Below are positions 8,058 through 16,336 of a stretch of 32,230 bases of DNA, piece after piece. Position 1 is the first letter of the stretch. Each line of letters opens with the position of its first letter. Made by a program: the position numbers and the translations under genes. The stretch is taken from the NCBI GenBank assembly GCA_001304215.1, contig LJVB01000010.1, positions 1-32,230 of the forward strand, read 5' to 3'. Origin of the DNA: Acidithiobacillales bacterium SM1_46 (GTDB lineage: Bacteria > Pseudomonadota > Gammaproteobacteria > Acidiferrobacterales > Sulfurifustaceae). The notes under the pieces are model-generated. The model searched no databases. It saw only the letters and a list, made by a program, of their open reading frames with translations, and was not told the origin of the DNA.

Positions 8058-9287
8058 ATGCTGCGCGCCCAGCCACTCTTGCTCACGCTTGCCTGGCGCA
8101 ATCTCTGGCGCCACCGTGGGCGTACCGCCGCAATCCTGTTCGCGCTCGCGCTAGGCATCTGGTCGATGGTGGCGCTTGCCGCGCTCTCGCGTGGATCGCT
8201 CGAGGGACAGCTGCAAAAGGCAATTGGCAATCTGACCGGGCATATACAGATACACGCACGCGGGTACCGGGACGATCCGGCCATCGATCATCGCATGCCT
8301 GCGCCGGACGCGGCGCTCGCGACCGCATTGACCGATCCCTCGGTACGTGTCTGGGCGGGGCGGGTGCGGGTACCGGCCGTGATCGCAAGCGAGCGCGAGT
8401 CGGCAGGCGTGACGCTCGTCGGAATCGAGCCGCAACGCGAGCAAGGGTTGTCCTTCATCGGGACCGCAGTCACCGACGGTCGCTATCTAGAGTCTCCGGG
8501 CGACACCGGGTTGTTGCTCGGTCGCAAGCTCGCCGAGCGTCTTGAGACGGCGCTGGGGCGACGCGTAGTCGTGATGAGCCAGGACGTGAAAAATCAGGTG
8601 GGTGACCGCGGCTTCCGGGTAGTCGGCATTTTTGACGCCGAGCCTGAGGCAATCGAGACCGCTTTTGTCTTTGTTGGCCGTGCCACGGCGCAGGAGATGC
8701 TCGGAATGGGAGATACCCTTTCGGAGATTTCCCTACGGAGCGACGATCGCAATCGGCTCGAAGTGCCGCTCAGCACGCTACGCACGGTGGCACCAAGTCT
8801 CGATATTGAACCTTGGACCGTGGTGGAGCCGTTGCTGACGCTTACTGAGAAGATCGTCAACGTCATCCTTGTCATTTGGTACGCAATCGTGTTCGCCGCC
8901 ATGTCCTTCGGACTCGTCAACACGCTTCTTATGGCAGTATTCGAGCGCACCCGCGAATTCGGACTGTTTCAGGCGCTGGGCATGCCCCCGCGGCATATTC
9001 TGGGCCAGGTGCTGGTCGAGTCGCTCATCCTGCTCGCCATCGCACTGGTGATTGGAAATCTTGGCGCGCTGGCAACGGTTCACGCGTTGCGGGATGGTCT
9101 CGATCTCTCTGCATTCGCCGAGGGCATGGAGTATTTCGGAGTAAGTCCGATCATCTATCCGGCGCTTTCGGTAGGGGACGTCACGATGGCAAACACACTG
9201 GTCGCTGTGCTCGGGCTGGTGGCGAGCCTTTATCCGGCATGGCGTGCCGCGCGACATGTCCCGATCGAGGCTATTACGCGTGTCTAG
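8058..9287 (+). CDS. ABC transporter permease, FtsX/LolC/E/MacB-like
   Basis: 'LTLAWRNLWRHRGRTAAILFALALGIWSMVAL'; 'NTLLMAVFERTREFGLFQALGMPPRHILGQVLVESLILL', 'WRAARHVPIEAITRV'. Confidence 0.93.
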   Translation: MLRAQPLLLTLAWRNLWRHRGRTAAILFALALGIWSMVALAALSRGSLEGQLQKAIGNLTGHIQIHARGYRDDPAIDHRMPAPDAALATALTDPSVRVWAGRVRVPAVIASERESAGVTLVGIEPQREQGLSFIGTAVTDGRYLESPGDTGLLLGRKLAERLETALGRRVVVMSQDVKNQVGDRGFRVVGIFDAEPEAIETAFVFVGRATAQEMLGMGDTLSEISLRSDDRNRLEVPLSTLRTVAPSLDIEPWTVVEPLLTLTEKIVNVILVIWYAIVFAAMSFGLVNTLLMAVFERTREFGLFQALGMPPRHILGQVLVESLILLAIALVIGNLGALATVHALRDGLDLSAFAEGMEYFGVSPIIYPALSVGDVTMANTLVAVLGLVASLYPAWRAARHVPIEAITRV

Positions 9288-9303
9288 GCAAGGGATGGAG
9301 CGA

Positions 9304-9996
9304 ATGACCGACAATACGGTGGTGCTGCGCAACGTGAGCAAGGTGTATCGGCAGAATGCCATTGCCGTGCATGCGCTCACAGAAATCGACCTTGATGTGC
9401 CGCGCAAAGATTTCATGTGTCTTTCGGGCCCGTCCGGGTCTGGCAAGAGTACGTTATTGAATCTGATCGGCGGGCTTGATCGGCCCACGACCGGAGAGAT
9501 AACGGTTGACGGTCAGCGGGTCGATCAGTTACCGAAAGGCGAGCTCGCGCGGCTGCGATTGCACAAGATCGGCTTTGTATTTCAGGCCTACAACCTGATT
9601 CCGGTACTGACTGCGATCGAAAACGTCGAGTTCGTGATGCAGTTGCAGGGTGTTGCCACGGCCGAGCGTAGGGAAAAGGCGCTCCAGATCCTGATGGAGG
9701 TGGGTCTCGAGGGCCTCGAAAGTCGTCGGCCCGGTGAGCTCTCCGGAGGTCAGCAGCAGCGTGTCGCGGTGGCGCGCGCCATCGTCTCCGAGCCGTCGCT
9801 GGTGCTCGCTGACGAGCCGACCGCCAATCTTGACTCGAAGACCGCGGAGAATCTCATGCAGTTGCTCGTGCATATGAATACCGAGCATAACGTCACCTTC
9901 ATATTCTCCACACATGACAAGCGGGTCATGGATTTCTCGCGCCGTCTCATCAAGCTGCGCGACGGACGGATCGTTGAGGACGAGCGCAGGCAATAG
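9304..9996 (+). CDS. ABC transporter ATP-binding protein, LolD/MacB family
   Basis: Walker A 'LSGPSGSGKSTLLNLIGGLDRP', signature 'LSGGQQQRVAVARAI', Walker B 'LVLADEPTANLDSKT'. Confidence 0.95.
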   Translation: MTDNTVVLRNVSKVYRQNAIAVHALTEIDLDVPRKDFMCLSGPSGSGKSTLLNLIGGLDRPTTGEITVDGQRVDQLPKGELARLRLHKIGFVFQAYNLIPVLTAIENVEFVMQLQGVATAERREKALQILMEVGLEGLESRRPGELSGGQQQRVAVARAIVSEPSLVLADEPTANLDSKTAENLMQLLVHMNTEHNVTFIFSTHDKRVMDFSRRLIKLRDGRIVEDERRQ

Positions 9997-10036
9997 TGTA
10001 AGACCGGTTTTGGCATCCGTCGCTCGAGCCGGCAGG

Positions 10037-10879
10037 GTGTGTAGCGTTCTGGCTGTGCTTGCCGCCATGTGCTTGTCTGCTATCGCATCAGCCGGCGAGC
10101 TGCCAATCTTTGATGCGCACATTCACTACAGTGAAGATGCCTGGAGCATACTGTCGCCGCAGGAGGCCGTGGCGCGGCTGCGCAGCGCCGGTGTCGTCCG
10201 CGCGCTGGTGTCTAGTTCGAATGACGACGGCACGCAGAAACTTTATGCGGAAGCGCCGGATCTCGTCATTCCGGAACTTCGCCCCTACCGCACGCGCGAC
10301 GATCTGAACGGATGGTTCAACGATGAAACCATTGTCGTGCACGTCGAGCAGCGCCTGAAGCAGTATCGCTATGTCGCCATCGGTGAGATTCATCTCGATG
10401 ACGAGCAGGCCGACACGCCAGTAGTACGCCGTGTCGTTCAGTTGGCGAAGCGCTATGGCCTGATGCTGCATGTGCACTCGGACGCCAACGCCATCGATCG
10501 AATTTTTCACCAGGATCCCGAGGTGCGAATCCTGTGGGCGCATGCAGGCTTCGAGAATCCCGAGCGAGTGGCCGAACTGATGCGCCGGCACAGGCAGCTC
10601 TGGGCGGATCTGTCGTTTCGCTATGAAATCCAAACGGCTGAAAAGATTGCGCTTTCTTGGCGCGCACTGTTCCTCGAGTTCCCGGACCGCTTCATGGTCG
10701 GCACGGATACCTACACACCTGACCGCTGGAGCGAGGTGGCGCGCCATGCTTCATGGGCACGAACCTGGCTTGCCGATCTGCCCCGCGGGGTTGCGGAGCG
10801 TATTGCCTACAAGAATGGCGAAGCGGTGCTGACGGTGGCTTTCTGTGAGTCGCCGCGCCGCGGAAACAGCGCGAAATAG
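10037..10879 (+). CDS. Amidohydrolase family protein with signal peptide
   Basis: 'LPIFDAHIHYSEDAW', 'GLMLHVHSDANAIDRI', 'ILWAHAGFE', 'RFMVGTDTYTPDRW'. ORF extends to 9914; start (GTG 10037 or ATG 10067) uncertain. Confidence 0.82.
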   Translation: MCSVLAVLAAMCLSAIASAGELPIFDAHIHYSEDAWSILSPQEAVARLRSAGVVRALVSSSNDDGTQKLYAEAPDLVIPELRPYRTRDDLNGWFNDETIVVHVEQRLKQYRYVAIGEIHLDDEQADTPVVRRVVQLAKRYGLMLHVHSDANAIDRIFHQDPEVRILWAHAGFENPERVAELMRRHRQLWADLSFRYEIQTAEKIALSWRALFLEFPDRFMVGTDTYTPDRWSEVARHASWARTWLADLPRGVAERIAYKNGEAVLTVAFCESPRRGNSAK

Positions 10880-10959
10880 CGGGCCTGCGCGGAATGGTGC
10901 TGGACGCGACTGGGCGGATTCCGGTAGTCTGCGCGGGTCGTGTCCTTCTCCATGCCCGC

Positions 10960-11868
10960 GTGAAACGTTTTCCCCTTTGTCGTCGTGTTGGTGTTGCCTG
11001 TGCAGCGCTGTTCGCTGTATTCGCCAGTGTGCTTGTCGGTTGCGTAACGATATCGACTGATGGCCGCACCTTGCACGGCGATGCGCAAGGCACGGTTGCG
11101 GTCGTCTCGGCGCCATGCAAGGCAACCGGTCTACCGGGTTTGAATTCCAACGGTGAATCACGGACGCTGGATACAACGCGTCTGCGAGTGCTCACCTGGA
11201 ACGTGCACAAGACCGAGGATAATGGATGGCACGAAGATTTCGCGCGCTTGGCAGCCAATCACGATCTGCTTGCGCTTCAAGAGGCCGTCGTCAACGATCG
11301 GCTGCGGGGTGCGTTGGCGCAAGAGGGCTATGACTGGCGCCTCACCTCGGCGTTCCAGTTTCTCGCGGTCGAAGCGGGAGTGCTGACCGCGGCGCGTGTT
11401 CCGGCTGCTGGTGCGTGCAGCCTGCGCGCCACCGAGCCGGTGACGCGAATCCCGAAGTCGGCATTGACGACCACCTATCGCCTGTCGGGCAGCAGTGAGA
11501 AGCTTATGGTGGCGAATCTTCATGGGATCAACTTCACGCTCGGCACCGCCGCCTTCCGGAACCAGATCGAGGCAGTGGCCGTTCAACTGGCGGCGCACGC
11601 AGGACCGGCGATACTCGCCGGAGATTTCAATACCTGGAGCAGCGAGCGCCTCGCGGTGCTCGACGAAGTGGCGGGGCGGCTAGGGTTGGTCGCGGTCGCG
11701 CTCTCCGATGATCATCGCACCCGATTCCTGGGTCAGCCGGTCGATGGCATGTACTACCGCGGGCTTCAGGTCGTCACTGCGGCGGCTTTTCCGGTAACGT
11801 CCTCGGATCACAATCCTGTCAGTGTGACGTTCCGCGCTACGTCCTCGCAACTGGCGAGTAGCCACTGA
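10960..11868 (+). CDS. Endonuclease/exonuclease/phosphatase family protein, probable lipoprotein
   Basis: 'LRVLTWNVHKTEDNGWHEDFARLAANHDLLALQEAV', 'PAILAGDFNTWSSERL', 'SSDHNPVSVTF'; signal 'KRFPLCRRVGVACAALFAVFASVLVGC'. ORF open from 10894; GTG 10960 preferred. Confidence 0.83.
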   Translation: MKRFPLCRRVGVACAALFAVFASVLVGCVTISTDGRTLHGDAQGTVAVVSAPCKATGLPGLNSNGESRTLDTTRLRVLTWNVHKTEDNGWHEDFARLAANHDLLALQEAVVNDRLRGALAQEGYDWRLTSAFQFLAVEAGVLTAARVPAAGACSLRATEPVTRIPKSALTTTYRLSGSSEKLMVANLHGINFTLGTAAFRNQIEAVAVQLAAHAGPAILAGDFNTWSSERLAVLDEVAGRLGLVAVALSDDHRTRFLGQPVDGMYYRGLQVVTAAAFPVTSSDHNPVSVTFRATSSQLASSH

Positions 11869-11876
11869 TCCGTAGC

Positions 11877-11897
11877 GGCGAGCCATCGATGCTCGCC
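11877..11897. terminator. Hairpin GGCGAGC-CATCGAT-GCTCGCC between EEP and beta-barrel genes
   Basis: Perfect 7-bp stem, 9 nt after the stop; weak T content downstream. Confidence 0.3.
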
Positions 11898-11928
11898 TTG
11901 ATCTTGCGCGCCATGCAAAAATGTCCGC

Positions 11929-13206
11929 ATGGCCTCCCCATTCCTTCGTTGCGCCGTGGCTGCGGTTGCATTGCCGCTTCTGGCCACCACGCCTGCGCTG
12001 CAAGCACAAGATGAATGGCGCTTTGGCGGCCATGCCAAGTATCAGTTCGGCTATACGGACTTCCGCAGCGATGATGTCGCCGCGCTGCTCGGCGAGGATC
12101 CCGCCCGCAATCACGAAATCGATCTGCGCCTGAAGGCTGACGGCCGCAAGGGTGCCTGGGATTTCAGTGCGCACTACGAATTGCTCGGCATTTATGGTGA
12201 CACGGTCCCGCTTCGGAGGGCGTTGGTGCAGCGCGGATTGTCGCCGGCCGCAGGCCCGAATCCGTTGCCGGACGATCGCCAGCAGCTCTTCGATCTCACG
12301 TCCGAGGTTGCGGACAGCGCCATGGCTTACGCCGTCCAGCGCCTGGACCGATTGTCCGTTGGACATACGACGAGTCGCACCGTAGCGCGTTTCGGCCGCC
12401 AGGCCGTGAGCTGGGGGAATGGTCTGGCCTTTCAGGTACTGGATTTCGTTAATCCGTTCTCACCCACGGCAATCGACAAGGAGTACAAAACCGGCGCCGA
12501 CATGTTCTACGCGCAGTGGACCGTAGCAGACCGCGGCGACCTGCAGGGCATGATCGTGCCGCGCCGCGATATTGCGAGTGGTGCCATCATGAGCAGCGAG
12601 AGTTCCTACGCGCTCAAGTTGCGCAGCCGACTCGGCATGTTCGACCTCGAACTGCTAGGTGCACAGCACTACGATGATGGCTACTTCGGCGTCGGGGTAG
12701 TGCGTAGCGTCGGTGGGGCGGTATGGCGGCTGGATGTAGCGTACACGAACCTGCGCGACGGTGGTTCGGCCACGTCAGTCGTGACCAATCTTGACTACTC
12801 CTGGACGTGGTTCGAAAAGAACATGTACGGCTTCGCTGAGTACTATCGCAACGGCTTCGGGGTTACCGACGAGCAGGACTATCTTGCGCCGCCGTCGGCG
12901 CTTGCGCGACGCATAGCGCGCGGTGAGGTCTATACCTTGGCGCGGGACAATGTCGCGCTTGGTGCGCAGCTCGAGGTAACGCCACTTGTCAATATTTTCG
13001 CCAACCTGCTGTGGAACCTGAACGACTCAAGCGCATATTTTCAGCTGCGCGGCGTCTATGACTGGCAGCAGAATGTGCAGTTCATGGCCGGCGTCAACGT
13101 GCCGGGCGGCGCGCGCGGCACGGAATATGGAGGGATCACGGTGCCCGGGTATGGTTACCTTGGCGTGGGCCGCACGGTGTACGCGCGGGCGGCGTACTAC
13201 TTCTAA
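11929..13206 (+). CDS. Outer membrane beta-barrel protein of unknown function
   Basis: Signal peptide ...PLLATTPALQAQ; alternating amphipathic aromatic strands; C-terminal '...VGRTVYARAAYYF' (terminal Phe). Confidence 0.72.
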   Translation: MASPFLRCAVAAVALPLLATTPALQAQDEWRFGGHAKYQFGYTDFRSDDVAALLGEDPARNHEIDLRLKADGRKGAWDFSAHYELLGIYGDTVPLRRALVQRGLSPAAGPNPLPDDRQQLFDLTSEVADSAMAYAVQRLDRLSVGHTTSRTVARFGRQAVSWGNGLAFQVLDFVNPFSPTAIDKEYKTGADMFYAQWTVADRGDLQGMIVPRRDIASGAIMSSESSYALKLRSRLGMFDLELLGAQHYDDGYFGVGVVRSVGGAVWRLDVAYTNLRDGGSATSVVTNLDYSWTWFEKNMYGFAEYYRNGFGVTDEQDYLAPPSALARRIARGEVYTLARDNVALGAQLEVTPLVNIFANLLWNLNDSSAYFQLRGVYDWQQNVQFMAGVNVPGGARGTEYGGITVPGYGYLGVGRTVYARAAYYF

Positions 13207-13721
13207 TGAGCGAGCTAACGATACGAGCAGAATTGCCGGGCGACGCGAGCGGGGTTCGGCGCGTGAACGAGCAGGCCTTCGGTCGTCGCGACGAGGCGGA
13301 TCTGGTCGAGCGCTTGCATGCGGGCGGCAAGGTTATTGTGGCGTTGGTGGCCGAACAGGATCGCGCGATTGTGGGCCACATCCTTTTCAGTCCAGTCACC
13401 ATCGAGGGTGCGGCCAAGCCGTGCACGGCTGTGGCGCTGGCTCCGATGGCCGTGCTTCCGTCACATCAGCGCCGTGGCATCGGGCGCCGGCTGGTGGAAG
13501 AGGGCATCATCGCGTGCAAGGAACTCGGCTACACGCGCATCATCGTGCTCGGGCATCCACAGTACTACCCATGGTTCGGGTTCGGTCCGGCCAAACGCTA
13601 CGGGCTGCACTGCGAGTACAATGCGCCGGACGAGGCGTTCATGGCGCTGGCACTTGAGCCCGATGCATTCCGTGACTGCGCTGGCTTGGTGAAGTTTGCG
13701 CCAGAATTCGCCGATGTTTGA
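13206..13721 (+). CDS. GNAT family N-acetyltransferase (YhbS-like)
   Basis: 'VNEQAFGRRDEADLVERLHAGG', 'ALAPMAVLPSHQRRGIGRRLVEEGI', 'IIVLGHPQYYPWFGFGPA'; TAATG overlap with the upstream gene. Confidence 0.92.
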   Translation: MSELTIRAELPGDASGVRRVNEQAFGRRDEADLVERLHAGGKVIVALVAEQDRAIVGHILFSPVTIEGAAKPCTAVALAPMAVLPSHQRRGIGRRLVEEGIIACKELGYTRIIVLGHPQYYPWFGFGPAKRYGLHCEYNAPDEAFMALALEPDAFRDCAGLVKFAPEFADV

Positions 13722-13760
13722 AGAAAAGTGCGGGCCCTGCAAAAAGTAAGGAGAATAAAA

Positions 13761-14138
13761 TTGACTCACAAGTTGTTCGTGCTGACCGGCGCGCTCACCG
13801 GCGCGCTCGCGGTTGCACTTGGTGCCTTTGGTGCGCATGCGCTGAAGGCACGCCTTGCGCCGGACGCTATGGCCGTTTACCAGACCGCCGTGCAATATCA
13901 CTTCTATCATGCGCTCGGACTGGTGCTCGTCGGGCTGGCAGTCGCGCACTGGCCAGATTCTGGCTGGATTCGGGCATCGGGCTGGACGATGCTCGCAGGC
14001 ATCGTGCTTTTTTCGGGCAGTCTGTATTTGGTCGCGTTTACCGGTCAGCGCTGGCTTGGCGCCGTCACCCCGGTCGGTGGGCTTGCCTTCATCGCGTCGT
14101 GGGTGTTGCTCGCAGTTGGTGCATTCAAGGGATCGTAA
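13761..14138 (+). CDS. DUF423 family membrane protein
   Basis: 'LTHKLFVLTGALTGALAVALGAFGAHALKARLAPDAMAVYQTAVQYHFYHALGLVLVGL'; TTG start with AAGGAG upstream. Confidence 0.85.
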   Translation: MTHKLFVLTGALTGALAVALGAFGAHALKARLAPDAMAVYQTAVQYHFYHALGLVLVGLAVAHWPDSGWIRASGWTMLAGIVLFSGSLYLVAFTGQRWLGAVTPVGGLAFIASWVLLAVGAFKGS

Positions 14139-14154
14139 CTTCAGGGAGGCCGGC

Positions 14155-14568
14155 ATGCAGGCAGGCAAACGGGCGCGGCGCGAACGCGATGCCCAAGGCT
14201 ACTACCAGAACTATGCCGAGTACAATCGTACCTTGCGCGCGTGGTTCGTGGTGTTTGGTGTCGGTGGTCCCGCGACGCTGATTGTCAATCGTGATCTCAC
14301 GGCCAACCTCGCGCAAGCGGGCACGCTCGCCTACGTTGTAGCGCTGTTCTTGATCGGTGCCGGCGCGCAGGTGTTGATTGCGCTTGTTAACAAGACTGCC
14401 AGCTGGTATGCCTATGCTGCCGAGCTTCACCCGGAGCTTGCGAAGACGCCGAACCACCGCTTTTGGGCATGGGTTAACCAGCGGTTCATTCTTGACGTGG
14501 TGATGGATCTCACCAGCATCATCACCTTCGCACTTGCCATATGGGAGCTGTTCCGGTTGTTCACCTAG
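14155..14568 (+). CDS. Small integral membrane protein of unknown function
   Basis: MQAGKRARRERDAQGYYQNYAEYNRTLRAWFVVFGVGG...; hydrophobic segments; GGGAGG upstream of ATG 14155. Confidence 0.65.
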   Translation: MQAGKRARRERDAQGYYQNYAEYNRTLRAWFVVFGVGGPATLIVNRDLTANLAQAGTLAYVVALFLIGAGAQVLIALVNKTASWYAYAAELHPELAKTPNHRFWAWVNQRFILDVVMDLTSIITFALAIWELFRLFT

Positions 14569-14612
14569 CGTCAGCCCAATCCCGCCGTAAACAGTCGACG
14601 GCTTACGGTCCG

Positions 14613-15620
14613 TCAGCAGATTCGCGGAAGCGGATCGTCTTCCAGCTCTTCCAGCAGCCGTTCTCCGCCGAACTCAGTCTCGAGCACGACGTGCGGTTTA
14701 CCGGACTCGATCTTGCCGATGATTGCAGCTGCGCCTCCCTGCGGCAGGGCACGCCACATTGCGAGGGCAGCACCTGCGTCCTCGGGTGTGACCACCGCGA
14801 CGACGCGCCCCTCGCAGGCGAGGTAGAGTGGATCGTAGCCAAGCATCTCGCAGACCGACACGACCGGATCACGTACCGGGATGGCAGGTCCGTTCAGCCG
14901 CACGCCAAGTCCGGTAGCGCGGCAGATCTCGTTCGCGATCATGGCAAGCCCGCCACGCGTCGGGTCACGCATGAAGCGCAGACCCGGGAGTCCAAGAAGC
15001 GCTGAGGTAAGGGGGTAGACACTCGCGGCGTCGGATTGCAGATCGCCCCGCAAGCCGAACTGCTCGCGCGCGAACATCACGGCGATGCCATGGTCGCCGA
15101 TCGGCCCGCTCACCAGCACCGTATCGTCGGCGCGGATCTGGTTCATTCCCAGGCGTAGCTGCCGGTCGCGTACGCCGATACCGGTGGTGGCGAGATAAAT
15201 GCCGCCACCCTCGCCGCGGCGCACCACCTTGGTGTCGCCCGCCACCACCTGAACGCCAGCCTCGCGTGCTGCCGTGGCGAGTGAGCTGATGATCCGTTCT
15301 AGCTGCGCGATCTCGAGACCCTCCTCGATGAACGCATTGAGCGACAGATAAAGTGGCCTGGCGCCAGCAACCGAAAGGTCATTTACGGTGCCGTGCACCG
15401 CCAGCGAGCCGATCGTTCCGCCCGGGAATTCGAGCGGTTGTACCGTGAATCCATCGGTGGTGAAGACGATCTCCCCGGCGCCGTCTATTGGCAACGGCAC
15501 GGCATCGGCCTGGATATCGAGCAGGGGGTTGGAGAGATGACGCGCGAAGATGCTCTCGATCAGCTCGCGCATGAAGCGCCCGCCGTTGCCGTGTGCGAGT
15601 GTGATATGCAGATCATCCAT
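14613..15620 (-). CDS. hypE: Hydrogenase expression/formation protein HypE
   Basis: 'ITLAHGNGGRFMRELIESIF', 'TTDGFTVQPLEFPGGTIGSLAVHGTVNDLSVAGARPLYLSLN', 'VVAGDTKVV', C-terminal '...PRIC' cysteine. Start MDDLH at 15620. Confidence 0.96.
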   Translation of the reverse strand: MDDLHITLAHGNGGRFMRELIESIFARHLSNPLLDIQADAVPLPIDGAGEIVFTTDGFTVQPLEFPGGTIGSLAVHGTVNDLSVAGARPLYLSLNAFIEEGLEIAQLERIISSLATAAREAGVQVVAGDTKVVRRGEGGGIYLATTGIGVRDRQLRLGMNQIRADDTVLVSGPIGDHGIAVMFAREQFGLRGDLQSDAASVYPLTSALLGLPGLRFMRDPTRGGLAMIANEICRATGLGVRLNGPAIPVRDPVVSVCEMLGYDPLYLACEGRVVAVVTPEDAGAALAMWRALPQGGAAAIIGKIESGKPHVVLETEFGGERLLEELEDDPLPRIC

Positions 15621-15674
15621 AGCGCGCCATTCTCGCACGCTTCGTGCGGCGCGCAATTGCCGTGACGTCCGCGA

Positions 15675-16232
15675 TCAGCGCGTCGGAGCAGGCTTGGCAA
15701 TCTCGGCTTCGATAGACTGTATGAGCTCCTTGTCGGTCGGCGCTACGGTACTGCCGAAACTCCCCACAGCCCGGCCATCGCGGCTAATGAGGTACTTGTG
15801 AAAGTTCCAGCGTGGTCGCTTGCCGGTTTCGCGGGCGAGCGACTCGTAAAAGGGGTGCGCGTCGGGTGCCTTCACGCGTGTCTTCTCAAACATCGGGAAC
15901 TCGACGCCGTAGGTGAGCCGGCAAAACTCCTGGATCTGCTTCTCGGTCCCCGGCTCCTGGCCGAGGAAGTCATTGGAAGGAAAGCCAAGCACCACCAGAC
16001 CGCGTTCCCGATACCTGTCGTAGAGCTTCTCGAGCCCGGCGTACTGGTCGGTGAACGCGCACTTGCTCGCGGTGTTGACCACCAGCAGCACCTTGCCAGC
16101 GTAGCGCTCGCACAAGTGCACGGATTCTTCAGATGCGAGGGTGCGTACCCTCAAGTCGAGCAGCGGCGGACAGGCGGCTTGCAGCGGCAATGACGTGATG
16201 ACCAGTAACAACCCGGCAATCATACGCAGCAT
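15675..16232 (-). CDS. Glutathione peroxidase family protein (Cys type)
   Basis: Signal peptide; 'LLVVNTASKCAFTDQYAGLEKLYDRYRERGLVVLGFPSNDFLGQEPGTEKQIQEFC', 'RWNFHKYLISRDG'. Confidence 0.93.
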   Translation of the reverse strand: MLRMIAGLLLVITSLPLQAACPPLLDLRVRTLASEESVHLCERYAGKVLLVVNTASKCAFTDQYAGLEKLYDRYRERGLVVLGFPSNDFLGQEPGTEKQIQEFCRLTYGVEFPMFEKTRVKAPDAHPFYESLARETGKRPRWNFHKYLISRDGRAVGSFGSTVAPTDKELIQSIEAEIAKPAPTR

Positions 16233-16336
16233 GGAAACGATCCTTTGCGAAGTTGACCGAATTGATATGTGGGCACTTCGCGGCGATTAAAGCCCAACTC
16301 GTGTCGCATGGCGGGAAGACCTAATCGGGTTGGGGC

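Noticed and set aside
14584-14608. Inverted repeat GCCGTAA...TTACGG between convergent genes as a terminator
   Set aside because: Competing alternative pairings and no T-run; too weak to list as a feature.
15675-16232. Selenocysteine glutathione peroxidase
   Set aside because: The active-site position is a normal Cys codon (NTASKCAFT); no in-frame UGA.
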